This document shows, piece by piece, positions 52,470 through 63,347 of a stretch of DNA of 64,000 nucleotides. How positions within the stretch are numbered: position 1 is the first letter of the stretch; every line of letters starts with the position of its first letter. The DNA is taken from contig CM055095.1 in the NCBI GenBank assembly GCA_029204225.1, positions 33,107,732-33,171,731 of the forward strand, read 5' to 3'. Under the pieces are notes generated by a model. That model worked only from the letters and a program-made list of their open reading frames with translations. It made no database searches and was not told the DNA's origin. The DNA is from Diphasiastrum complanatum (Eukaryota; Streptophyta; Lycopodiopsida; Lycopodiales; Lycopodiaceae). The translations under genes and the position numbers were made by a program.

Positions 52470-54422
52470 TTGTTGAAGATGTTCAAATCTAGTCTCTCGA
52501 AAGTCACAAATTACATTTGTAGAATCATATCACAGGTTTTTATTCACATGGCATCAGTAGGTGGCATCCTATTGAAGGAAAGAAAGGATCTTGAGTGCAA
52601 CCTTTGTGGCAAGGGAAGATATTTTTTCTCAAGATGCTACAAAAAGAAGACCAGTCCATCCAAGGAGAACCAAAGCAAGGGGGCCGAGGTGAAGGATGGA
52701 GCTTCAAGCTCAAAATGCAAATACAAGAAGGACAAGTCCAAGGAAAGGTGTTTCCTTTGTGGAAAGGTGAATGAGGCTTGGAGTCTCACAAGGACTTGCA
52801 AGATTTGTCTTCAAGAGTCCATCACAACACATGTCAAATCTTTTGAAATTTTTTATTTGGAAGTGCATTGTTTGGTTCAAGATGCAAAGATAGATGTCAC
52901 TTTCATGAAAGTAACTTGGATTTATTTCATGTCCTTGGAAAGTATTTTGCTTGGAACTTTGGACAAGTTCAAACTTATTGTTATTATCCAAGAGAAATCA
53001 ATCAAGAATAAGGAGCAATCAGAAAATGAAAATAGTTTCATTTATGCGCTCACATCAACTTATGAAGAACCATTTTGCTTTGAAGAGGTTTTTGTATCTC
53101 AAAGGTGGATTAAGGCAATACTAGTTGAGTGTGATGCCTTAAAAGATAGCAAAATATGTTTTCCTTGTAAGCTTACATTAGTTATGAATTCAAGGAAATG
53201 GAAATATCTTCATAATGTAGGATCTTTTGGTTTCAATAAGATCATGAATGATGTGTTCATTCATAAAGATGAAAATTGTAAGTTTTTAATCTTAAAGGCA
53301 AGCTGTAAACTTCTTATGAGAATAAGTGAAGCATCCAAAGTGGACACTTATATCCATAAGCAAGTAGTTAGCCTTATTGAGATGGAAATGCCTTTTGATT
53401 TCAATATTAGAAAAATCATGCCAAGTTGTGGTGATTTTTGGACTTATGTTTTTAGCATAAGTAATTTTGATAATCATAGGAAGTGCATATTGTGTGGTCA
53501 TAGTTGTTGTGATCATTATGAGACATGGAGGTCTCAAATTTCCATCAAAAAGGAGCACCATGAAGAGGATCTTAAGGAGTCATCTCAAGGTTCAAATGTG
53601 CCAAGGATTGAGGAGGAGAATCCTTCTCAAGGTTCAAGTGTGCCTAGGATTGAGGAGGAGAGACCTTCTCAAATTGTGATTCCAAAAAGAAACTCAAGAA
53701 ATATGGTTAAGTCCATGTGGCTCACATTTCAAGGGAAAGAAGAGCATATCTCATGTGGTATACATCACATACTTATTTCTCTTATGTCATTTGATAAATC
53801 AAATTGCTTTAGTGAGATCATTGCATCTCAAAATTGGAGTAAAACCATACTAGTTGAGTATGAAGTCTCTCTTGAGAACATAGATGATGTTCTTAAAAGG
53901 TTGAAATTGATTTTGAATCAATTAGAAAGGAAATGGTTATTTCATCAAATGTATGCTCTTGAGTCATGCAAGAGCAAAAGTGATTTGTTCACTCATAGTT
54001 TGAAAATTTGTATTGAGGCAAATTGTAAACTCTTTATTAGAGTAAGTGAATCATCTTCTAAAGACACTTATCTCCATAATGAAGTATTTAGCCTCATTGG
54101 ATCAGAGATTAGCATGGTAAACAAGCATGAAGATATGATGCAAACACTTTGTTATTATAGCATGCATAGTCTTGCCAATTTGGATGAGTCTAATTCTCTA
54201 GATCGTGGTAACATGATGTTAGATCTTTGTGATCCTAATAAATCAAGAAGAAATATTTATTTTCTCATGAAGGAGCATGCACATGAAGAAGGAGCAAGCC
54301 TCAAAGTCAAGCATCTACATGAGATTTGGAAGGAATCAATTTTGGAGGTGCTAGGATGGTGCAAAGCTCTCAAACTCATCAAAGATGTCAACATCAAAGA
54401 AGCACTATCATGGATATGGTGA
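52470..54422 (+). CDS. Element D long ORF with duplicated RT-derived module
   Basis: Open for 650 codons. The likely start is the second ATG at 52548 (residue 27), where MASVGGILL resembles the gag start of element C. Residues 43-56 are a zinc-knuckle relic with Tyr at position 51 in place of His. A second CFLCGK lies at 94-99. Residues 189-310 and 432-550 are two diverged copies of one module, each matching the RT N-terminal linker of element A (WIKAILVECDALKDS compared with WYKAMLDEYDALIEN). Between them lie two SQGS.VPRIEEE repeats (372-397). No protease, integrase or YVDD motif is present. The product is not recognised. That the frame stays open over 1.95 kb is notable. Confidence 0.75.
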   Translation: MLKMFKSSLSKVTNYICRIISQVFIHMASVGGILLKERKDLECNLCGKGRYFFSRCYKKKTSPSKENQSKGAEVKDGASSSKCKYKKDKSKERCFLCGKVNEAWSLTRTCKICLQESITTHVKSFEIFYLEVHCLVQDAKIDVTFMKVTWIYFMSLESILLGTLDKFKLIVIIQEKSIKNKEQSENENSFIYALTSTYEEPFCFEEVFVSQRWIKAILVECDALKDSKICFPCKLTLVMNSRKWKYLHNVGSFGFNKIMNDVFIHKDENCKFLILKASCKLLMRISEASKVDTYIHKQVVSLIEMEMPFDFNIRKIMPSCGDFWTYVFSISNFDNHRKCILCGHSCCDHYETWRSQISIKKEHHEEDLKESSQGSNVPRIEEENPSQGSSVPRIEEERPSQIVIPKRNSRNMVKSMWLTFQGKEEHISCGIHHILISLMSFDKSNCFSEIIASQNWSKTILVEYEVSLENIDDVLKRLKLILNQLERKWLFHQMYALESCKSKSDLFTHSLKICIEANCKLFIRVSESSSKDTYLHNEVFSLIGSEISMVNKHEDMMQTLCYYSMHSLANLDESNSLDRGNMMLDLCDPNKSRRNIYFLMKEHAHEEGASLKVKHLHEIWKESILEVLGWCKALKLIKDVNIKEALSWIW

Positions 54423-54553
54423 TTTCAGATCAACATCAAGCTCATTGGCTGATCTTCACACCTTTTGAACCAGCAAAGACCAATTCAGCCCATGGAGTCA
54501 AGTTCAAGATCATCACGTTTTCCATCAAGCTAGATTTACCAAGCTAGATTTTT

Positions 54554-54562
54554 GAGGAGGAG
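54554..54562 (+). other. Polypurine tract of copia D
   Basis: GAGGAGGAG immediately before the 3' LTR. Confidence 0.85.
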
Positions 54563-55394
54563 TGTGAAAAATGCAAAAATAAGCTTTGTAGAGGCCAAAA
54601 ATCTTGTATATAGATAAACACATATGTGTGGAGCCTGTTCCCACGTGTGAAAATAGTGTACTTGTCATGTACCATAATCATATAGGTTGTACATATGATT
54701 TAATTCAAGTTCTAGTGGCTAAAAAGGCCAAACACTAGTTTTCTGGACATATGACACATGGCATCAATCTATTGATTGCATGAGCAACATCCTTTGGTTA
54801 GGTGTCATATCCCATGTGTAGAGGACAGCTCACATGTGTGGAATAAACTGAAGTAGGCGAATTTTGAATTATAGAAGATTTCCAAGTAGATCTCCATATA
54901 GAAGGAAAATGGATCAAAAGTGCTCAAAATAGAAGGTTTTGTCCAAGTGTCAGTTTTTCATGATGAATCATCATATGACAAAGCACCTTCACACACGTGG
55001 GATCAGAGGGATGATCAGTACCACGAGCTCCCACTTATTGTATATATAGAGCCACATTTGACCATAATCATTGTGAGACACCAATCTTGGTTTTGAAAGC
55101 AATTTTGAGTGATTCTCTCCATTTGTCTACATTTGTTTTGATTGTTTTGAGGTTCTATCAATGTGTACTTGATTTTCAGGTTGGAGTCCGTACTCAGACA
55201 GTGTTTCACACGTGTGAAACCATAAAGTACACTTACCTTCAATTAATGATTGTTCTTGTTAGGATTTTGTGTCTAGAATTGATCTAAATTGATCTTAATC
55301 TGAAGTAGATTGATAGATCAAGTAATCTGACAACAAATCCCTCTTGAGGATTAGATTAGGATCCACTCTTGGTCCTTTTTGTACTTTTTGCACA
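54563..55394 (+). repeat. 3' LTR of copia D
   Basis: Starts TGTGAAAAATGC and ends TTTTTGCACA. A small insertion near 54783 (GAGCAACATC) accounts for most of the length difference from the 5' LTR. The 18-bp palindrome is at 55203-55220. Confidence 0.92.
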
Positions 55395-55880
55395 GGCAAT
55401 AATAGAAATGACATCTGTTGCGAGCAAGAATGAGTTATGGATTTTTGGATCTTCAACCAAGCACCGTTACAAAATTTGATGTGTCACAATCATGTTTGAG
55501 GTTTTTTTTTATATGGAAGTTAGTCAATTGAATACAGTCATCAATTGTCAATTGAAGAAAAGGTGTGTAGTACACCTGGGGGATTGACAATGTGATTGTA
55601 TTGTTATCTTGAATGTTAGTTAGATCAAATTTTAACACTTTTTGATATGGAAAATCTTGTGAAAAGTTGTCGTATATTGACAAAAATTGGCCTTGAAACA
55701 TTATACTATATAAGTCTAGTTCAATGTCATCTATGTAGAGTTGTGAAATTCCTCTTTGACGAATACCAGGCATTCGATTGGGACTAGATGTGGGTGGATT
55801 CGTTTCCAGATTATGTGCACTTGACTCGACGCATTGTTCAAACAACTCATGGGGTTTAATAGACGTACGTGGAGCATCAA
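55395..55880 (-). CDS. Unrecognised coding-like block interrupted by element D
   Basis: The open minus-strand stretch 55453-55845 (130 codons) has balanced composition, with segments such as ISQLYIDDIELDLYSIMFQG and LTIDDCIQLTNFHIKKN. It runs towards element D, and the sequence across the target duplication at 50044 continues in a readable minus-strand frame (EYNNIDIQSPIVTDF). The beta-rich pattern is loosely OB-fold-like, but no family can be named. It could be a host gene or another element's gene split by D. Confidence 0.4.
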
Positions 55881-57274
55881 CATGCTTAGTTGCTAGCGTG
55901 TGATGCTAGTTTACATATTTTTGTGGCTGCCATATGTGTAGACGATTTTTGAACTAGTCGTTGTTGCTGCAGATGAACTCTCAGCCTCTACCATCATAAT
56001 CATGCATAAGATTTATTTGAATAAACGATAGTTGATTCAATCTATTGTAACAACTATTACATTTAATACTTTACTTATAATTGTTGTGAACATTATTTGA
56101 AGGTTTGATTTGTTGAATTTCACACATGTGAGAATGCCACAAAGTGTGATTTTAATCTTCTAGGATGTGGTGATTGCACACAAATTACACAAAACCAAGA
56201 TCTATTTCATCAATCTAAGGCAAGAGCACTTTCGAGCATGCATATGTGTGGAGAAATCTAGATTCTCTATCTGACATACACTAGAGATGGAAATAGATTT
56301 GTCAGATTTGTGATAACTTTCCTAGATTATCCCTGGAAACGGTGCCAAAAATTGGTATATGTTGTACTATACCAACAGGGTTAATATATATATTATAGTA
56401 AATAATGTCGTTCCCACAGAGGACAACGTTAGAAAGTTATGTTTTTGGTACAATTATGGCAAGTGGTTTCAAGTGTTATTCTGGTTGTCGACAGACATTA
56501 AAAGTAGCCAATATTACTTATGTTTGGGATGGGTAATGTTAATAAATTCAGAACAACAATCTGGCCTCTATCGAATCGAATGAAGCGCATTCTACAAATG
56601 AGATGTTATCAGAGTAGTACATCAGTACTACACTCTGGCTGATTAAGGTGTCAACAGAGAATCGAGAATTGTTCGACATCTACTCCCCCTACCACCAAAC
56701 GACGCACTGCACCTCCACAACTAACCACCCCCACTTCCGCCACCACAACTTCTTCTTCTGCTCAACCATCCACTTCTACTACCACAACTGTTCCTCCTCT
56801 TATTGTTCCTATGGCTTTTGGCTATGTTCCCACATCTTCCACACCTTTCATCGTCATTCTGGTTTTGACTCCAACATCCATTACCATCGCTTCTTCCATT
56901 CCCTTTGCTACTGCCATCAACCTCTTGATTCCCAATTGTCCCTGGCACCCTAGCATGGCTCAACCAAATCAACTTCACACCTCCTAACTCTCCTACATCT
57001 CAATCTATCCTCCAAACCACACTCTAGTTCCCTTCTGTTCTGCCAATCCCCTCTTTTGGACAATCTGTTTTTACACATGTTTCCACCACCGCTGCTCCTC
57101 TCACACCCCCCACATCTCCAGTGAAGGTTGTCGAGGGCGACAAACTGTTGCCCGATGGCGCATTTGTATAGACAAAATTCATATCATCACCTCTTTGTGT
57201 AGATCCTGTTGAAATGGAAAAACAATCCATCTTGACTTTAGGCTTGCTACATATATTGTACCATGCAAGTATGT
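55881..57274. other. Mixed remnants, no firm gene
   Basis: At 56329-56347 the minus strand reads TGGCACCGTTTCCAGGGAT, close to the tRNA-Asp-type primer site of plant Tat/Athila gypsy elements. The adjoining sequence to the right (including GTCGTTCCCACAGAGGACAA) resembles the LTR end of such elements. From 56650 to 57170 the plus strand is Pro/Ser/Thr-coding and low-complexity, with stops. Confidence 0.4.
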
Positions 57275-57999
57275 TGTTCATAAATTCAAAATGCCAAGTT
57301 AGGCCTAGATAGAACTCGAGCTACATGGATATGTCATACCTAGATTGATGAGTACAACTTGCATATAGATTGTAGACTTAGAAATAGCAAAATTATGCTA
57401 GTAGAAACTCGTGGCAATTCACATGCATTAATTGTAAGTGATCCATAGTGACATGCAAGGCATGCACAAAGTGTAATGGACACATGCATGATAATTTGTA
57501 CATTTCTAGTTAGAACTAGGACACTTGGAAAAAGTAGGTAGAGATTCATGCATGAGATGTGACAAATGTCACATAGACTCTAGTTTTCACTTTAGATGTC
57601 ATTAAATGATGGATGGATGTGTTTCTACCTCGAGCTACCTCAAACTCCATAAATATGTGTAGCTTTGTTCATAATTTTTTAAGAAGAGCCAAAGCTTTGT
57701 AACTATCTCTTGCCATTTTGGATCCACACAAATTCTGCTTCTTATCTCTCTATCTTTCTCTCTCTAACTCGTGTTCAGGCTAATGCTAATACACAATATG
57801 TCTTGTACTTTTGCTCATTTATGATTCATTGTTTTCATTCTCTGATGCTTAGCATGCTAGATTGTGGTTAAGCCATAGCTTCTGTACTAGATCTTGCTAA
57901 TCAATCTAGAATCAGGTTACTATGCTAATCATAAAGCTCAATTAGATCTGTCATACTTGTGGATCTTCCCCACATGTCTGAATTCTGGAAATTTTGTCA
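57275..57999 (+). repeat. Probable 5' LTR of copia C
   Basis: The right end (TTTTGTCA at 57999) is fixed by the primer site that follows. The left end is a guess at TGTTCATAAATTC, chosen for its likeness to the other copia LTR starts. No second copy lies in the window. Confidence 0.45.
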
Positions 58000-58011
58000 T
58001 GGTATCAGAGC
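58000..58011 (+). other. Primer-binding site of copia C
   Basis: TGGTATCAGAGC, a perfect tRNA-Met complement. A leader of about 750 bp follows before the gag ATG. Confidence 0.9.
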
Positions 58012-58760
58012 CAAATTGAGCTTTGCATGCTAACATCTCTGATTGTACAAGAAATTGAGAGCTAAATCAAGCAATTTTGCACTTTTTCTCACCTTTCTCT
58101 AAAGTGTATTTGGATCAAATCGGATTGGAACTGAATTTTCAGACCTGAAAAGTGGTAGTACGGAATTCTGGAATTCCGCGTGTGAAAATCAAAGATTTTC
58201 AGTCCCTTTTATCTCCTTGCTTGTAGATCCAAAGATAGTGGTGTTATAGCTTGATGTAAAGCTTATGATGTGTACTTTCCATAAAAATTAAGACCAAATC
58301 AATCTGATGTGTCTATCAAGAGTTATAAGCTCTTAAAGAGGATATGGATAGGTCAAAAATTTGAGTGACAGCATTTTGATTTGATTCAACCTTGCTTTGT
58401 CCTGAATCCATTGTTTTGAGCATCTTACACAAGAAAATGAAGATCAAGACTAAGTTTGAAGTAATTGAAAACCCTTTGGGCCTTTTGAGTGTCAATAGTG
58501 TTTCCTTTTGAAGCATTTCACATGTGTCAAAAGTAGGATTCAAACTTGCCAAAGTGTCTCAATCCACTTTGTGTGTCTGATCTAGATAATCTTGTCTTGT
58601 GGAATATTTGAGATCCATCTCAAATACAGTTGCAAGTGTTTCACATAGGAAGGTAGAACATCCTTGAAAATATCTATAGTGAAAGAGAGTAGCAACTTTA
58701 AGTCTGATTGGAACAAGCTCAAACATATTGCAGTCCAATAACTAAGAAGTCTTCATCTAA

Positions 58761-58880
58761 ATGGCACCTCTAGGAGGATATCTTCTAGAAGCAAATGAAA
58801 GACTAAATACTTCTAATTACTCAATTTGGAAGTTCAGAATGGAGTCTATTTTGATACCCCAGGATGTTATGGATATTGTA
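58761..58880 (+). pseudogene. Copia C gag N-terminus (40 codons)
   Basis: From ATG 58761 the frame reads a gag start like that of element A (NERLN.(S/T)NYSIWK, RMESI, QD.M.IV). At 58881 it breaks abruptly into a piece of element A in the opposite sense. The rest of a matching gag resumes near 63348. Confidence 0.8.
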
Positions 58881-59723
58881 GTCACACAACACCAATCTCC
58901 AATGCATTTGACTCACTTTGAGTTCTAGAATCAATACTAGATGCTAAGATCCAATCTACACAAGATTTAGATCAAAAATTGTGATCAAATTGAATGAAAA
59001 CCAAGGATTTAGCTCATTTCAGCCTTTAGGCTCTGATACCATGTAAAAATTACAGCAAATAAGGATCCTAAAACACTTGAAATGATGAGGGAAACAATGG
59101 ATTAGGATTTCATAAGATTAGAACAAGTTGAACCATCAAAATCCATCAAAAATCTATGCTTGAACCTCACTAAATGGCCCAAATCCTTGAAGAAGGCTTC
59201 ACACGTGTGAAAGTATGGCCTCTCATAGTCTGAGTACTGTACACCAGACCTACATTCAATCCTATAATCATTAGTAATCACAAGTACTCAAACAATTATG
59301 AACACAGAGAGCAATTGCACCATTATGAGAGAAAAAACATGAAATTGCTTGATTGATTTTGGTGAGATATCATCACCTATATATACATGATCCATCACGG
59401 TTTTGGGCAGGTATGAGTAGCCCTAAACCTATCCCTAATGCTAATTTTGGTGGATCTTTCATCCCTACCAAGTTAGGGTTGGAATCTTGGAGATCCCTCA
59501 ACAATGCAAAAATTACCAAAAATAGCTCCTATTTTTTCTCCCTTGTATCTAAGCATAATTTGGACTCATTCCAAAGGTTCTAACACTTAGGTCTACTTGA
59601 GAACATCCTTATGAATGGAATCCTATGCTATTTGGCACGTGTGACAAGCCACATCATGACCATCTAACTATTTACAAGTCATATGACCAAAACTAGTCAA
59701 GCTAGAATTGTGAATTTTTAACA
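58881..59723 (-). mobile_element. Truncated copy of copia A (5' LTR plus leader end)
   Basis: Corresponds to 7546-8388 of element A over 843 bp without length change: 161 bp of leader with the primer site (59030-59041), then the whole 682-bp LTR at 59042-59723. The outer LTR end is intact. The inner end is cut in the leader and joined directly to gag of element C. The G-box palindrome is at 59198-59211. Confidence 0.92.
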
Positions 59724-60781
59724 TTCGGCACTCGAATAACGACTATCTTTGGTACAGTCTAGCATGATTATTGAATAAAGCTGTATGTATACATGTGAGA
59801 TGATAGTCCCTGTTTGAAGAATTGAGTCTCTGATTTGTTTCCCTGATTGGCATTGACATAAGTTTTCTAACGTGCTCTAAAACTCTTTGTGTTCTTTAAC
59901 CATTAAGTTGGGCTTTAGTTGTTGAGGACTTTTGTCTAGAAATGACTAGCTCGCGAACACGAATAATTAATTGTCTGCACAATCGCGAATTCCATTATAT
60001 TTAATAACCATGCTAACTTTATAGACTATGCGCAGGATCTCCTGGATTTCTGCCTGGAACTTGTTTTACTTTGGAACTCTACAAACGTCATACAACGTCT
60101 GCATCTTATAAGAAGTTTCTATAAGGAAAAGGATGAACATATGTTGGTTTCACATCTGTAGCTTAAGCATTGATACATTATGCTAATTGAAATTCAGGCT
60201 TAGGCTTGTTACAGATTGACATTGAGATTCGGTTGTTTTGAGCAAAGTACCAAATAATGAAATTCATGTGAAAAATAACAGCGATCAGGTGTTTATGGCA
60301 TAGATTGCAATGAGAGACTATAATAGTACCTTGCACATTTTTTGGCTTCCAAAGGATAGTATACAAAATGCTATGCCTGCAAACTCATCAAAACAAATTT
60401 CAAATTCAAGCTGGGATTAAAATAATCATTTGAGAAATTTTGAAGCCTTTCGCATTGATAATTACTATTATTTTTAAACTTGATTTGACAATGTGTTTTT
60501 TGTGCATGTTATAGGATCTCTGGAATCTACTACAAACACTTTCACGAAATATTTTACATCTGTCAGGTTGAGGTTTGGAGATTACCTTTTTGACTCCATA
60601 TCTTCTGGAATCCGTCCTGACCACCGAGGCAAAGGAAGAGGCGAAGCTAGCAGCAAAGCGTGTGATGTGGTGGTGACATTGAATGTTTTTACATTTGCAT
60701 GGTAAAATTTGTTTATGTGTTTTTTTTACTGTGATCCAACTTGATGTGTTTAATTGGACAAATATTTCTTTCATCTTAAAG
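59724..60781. other. Possible upstream exons of the gene at 60782
   Basis: Two acceptor-like sites precede open stretches: GCGCAG before GATCTCCTGG near 60036, and TTATAG before GATCTCTGG near 60512. The second stretch is open to about 60702 in one frame. Neither joins the exon at 60782 in a clean phase, so they are left unassigned. Confidence 0.35.
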
Positions 60782-62457
60782 TGAAGCATGTTGTGGAGGA
60801 AATGCCTCAAGTAATGGATATGTGGAATCAAATCTCCATGAAGAAGGAGGTTTCTATGTACTCTGCAAAGGCCAATCTCAACAGAAAAAATGGCCTGAGT
60901 GAGTGGGAAGTGAAGTTTTATCCTTGGTGGATAGACTTCAAGGAGGGAGAATGTCCTCCCTTTGGAAAAAACACAATACCAGCTGCATGAGAAAGGACGT
61001 TTGGTTGTGGATGATGATGATGATGCAGTTGCGACAGAGATGGCACTAAGGTCCTTCCTTACTGCCGCTCCCGAGAAGCCTCAGGTTGTAGAGAAGAAGA
61101 GCAAGAAGAAAGTTGATGATGTTATGCAGTCTATAGACGTATTCACAACAACCTTTTAACTTTGATCCATCTTCGTGTTGTTTTTTTTTTGGAATTATTG
61201 CTTGCTTGAAATCTTATTCCATTTATAATTCAAATGAGTTCTTGTTTTTATGTACAGGATATCGTGCCTTACACGCCTGCTAAAAGAAGATGTGAGGAGT
61301 ATGAGTACATGAAAGTGGACATGGTAGGTGTTAACACCAAGTTAACATCTACTATTGAGGTCATTGTGGGTGATGTACACATGGTAAGGGATTGATTATC
61401 TATTGGGGACAATCTACAAGAATATCAGGCCATGAAATGCTTTATGGAAAGAAATAATTCTTTCAGGAGATTAGGAAAGGTAAGAGCACCACCTACAGTG
61501 CCGACATCATCATTGTGGACTTGCCATCAGGGTACACAGTTGATGGTGTTGTTGGCGGTGGCTTTACATGGAACAAATGGTCTGATGAGACACTTGAGGC
61601 CAGCCTAGATATATGCATGGTTGTATTGGACGACCATGGTTGGACCATCCTTATCAGCCCCCCCACTCATAGATTGCAAGTTGAGATTCAGATCGGCCGA
61701 CGGAAGTTGGCTATTTAGAGACGTGTTGTGCTGAGAGGAATTGAAAAATTTGGAAGAGGAGAGGATGGCATGAATGTAAGTTGTGATTTTTTTGTTGCAA
61801 GTTTGTTCACATGCAATGCTTGCATATTTATGAAAATTAATGCACTATAACTTGGACCTTCTTTGTCGATACATATAGTTTCAAAATCATAAATTTGCTT
61901 GGAAGTATGTAGGTATGTGACTATGTGAGTATAGTTTTATAGTTATAAATTTGCTTGGAAGATCTATTTATGTAAGTATGTGAGTTGCTTGTTTTGACAT
62001 AGTGTTGTCGTTATTTGGAGATGCACTTTTTGGATGTATACCTTCTCTCGAGAAAAGGGTCCATGCCCTTAATTGACTGAAATTGGTCAAAATATTTTGA
62101 TACCGAGCCATGTGCATTCAATTTTTGCTATTCTCATTGCGCAGGAACTCGCAAAACTTGCAAGTGATTCACTCGCAGAATGTCAGTATGTAGCATTTCT
62201 GAATGTGAGTGGTGCAAGCGGCAACGACGCCAAATGTTGATAGATTCCGACTCTTCAAAATCTATTGGCTTTTTCTTCTTGTTCTTTTTTTTTTTTTTTT
62301 TCCTGAACAGTTTCTGCCTGTTACCAAGCTCGTTTGGGCATTTGTTGGCTGTTTTCTTGTTTGTTACAATGCCCAGGTTAGGCAGAAATGGATTGATAAA
62401 CATTTTAGTACTGTCCTGCCTGTCAGAGGACACTCAATTTTGTCACTCTTGCACTGA
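60782..62457 (+). CDS. Multi-exon gene of unknown function (partly broken)
   Basis: Five exon-like blocks are bounded by GT-AG sites: 60782-61138, 61258-61323, 61467-61775, 62145-62204 and 62311-62457 (stop TGA). All four introns between them are phase 0. Block 1 is acidic/Lys-rich at its end (DDDDDAVATEMA). Block 3 holds YSADIIIVDLPSGYTVDG and LDDHGWTILI, a strand-loop pattern that could suit a Rossmann-like or methyltransferase-like fold, although that is only a resemblance. The last block has WAFVGCFLVCYNAQV. Damage: a frameshift in an A-run near 60966 and an in-frame TAG at 61716-61718. The 5' end is not settled. Confidence 0.5.
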
Positions 62458-63347
62458 AGCACATGCATAAATGACCACATTCAATCAAGCATGCATGCCA
62501 AAACGTTCAACCATCAGATCAACATGCAAAGTCGTTGAACAATGACTGAAATCCTACTCTAATGCTGCAAAATGAACTGAATCAGATCCTAAACATTCTA
62601 CATTTGCATAAATCCACAAAACAAGAAACAAGAAACTAATCTACAACATTTTAGAAGTCCAAAAATCAAGAAACCAACCAGTCTTTTGATTCTTGGACAT
62701 CCCAAAAACATCAAGAACGGGTTGTAAGGAGATATGCAAGAACTACACCACAAACCCAGCCTATTTAGTTTACCTGAATGCTGACTGCTACATTAATCCA
62801 CAAACAAGAAATGAAATCTAATCCACAACTAGGAAAGCAAGGAAACTAATCCACTCTAAAGTCCACAACCACACACAAGGGATGGAAGGGCATGATCATA
62901 GGAGCATCACTCAAGAAAACCACCATAATCAAGGAGCTTAGTGTTGTATCAAACTCATAGAGGCTCATCTCATTTGGACATGGAGTAGATACAATGCATA
63001 GAAAGCTTCTCTTCTCAAAGAAAGAGTCTCTTAAATAAGCAAGAGAGCTCCTTAGGTGACATCCTAGTGGAATTTCCACATTTCACAAATTACAAGTGGA
63101 ATAATGCTCTCCACTAGAGATCACCATCAAAAGGTGGCTCACTCTACTTTCTTTAAGAGGGGCTACTTGCATTTATTACATTTGCCTAGAAATACTAGTT
63201 CCTACATGGTCATTCCATCTTTTGGGATTCACCATGAGGCTTACACAGTTCTTGATTGTCATCACTACTAGTATTCCTCGGCTCTCATACTCGGCTCTCA
63301 GTCTTCGTTCATCTCCTCTTCTCAGAGACCTCATTGGTCTAAGGTGA
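62458..63347. other. No recognised gene
   Basis: It probably includes the 3' flank of the gene ending at 62457. The phrase AATCCACAA.ACAAGAAA recurs near 62608 and 62793. The minus-strand ORF at 62846-63079 has no known domain. Confidence 0.4.

Larger units (their letters stand above)
50045..55394 (+). mobile_element. Non-autonomous copia element D with a novel long ORF
   Basis: LTRs at 50045-50868 (824 bp) and 54563-55394 (832 bp), with a perfect target duplication GGCAA at 50040-50044 and 55395-55399. A perfect tRNA-Met primer site lies at 50869 and a purine tract at 54554. Termini are therefore complete. The 3.7-kb interior lacks most of gag, protease, integrase and the RT catalytic core, carrying instead one long ORF. 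Its purine tract, G-box palindrome and gag start resemble elements A and C, so it is probably a derivative of that lineage mobilised in trans. Confidence 0.9.

Noticed and set aside
62180-62300. ORFs rich in Phe or Lys around 62134-62470
   Set aside because: They arise from the T-run at 62284-62301, which instead looks like the polypyrimidine tract before the acceptor at 62310.
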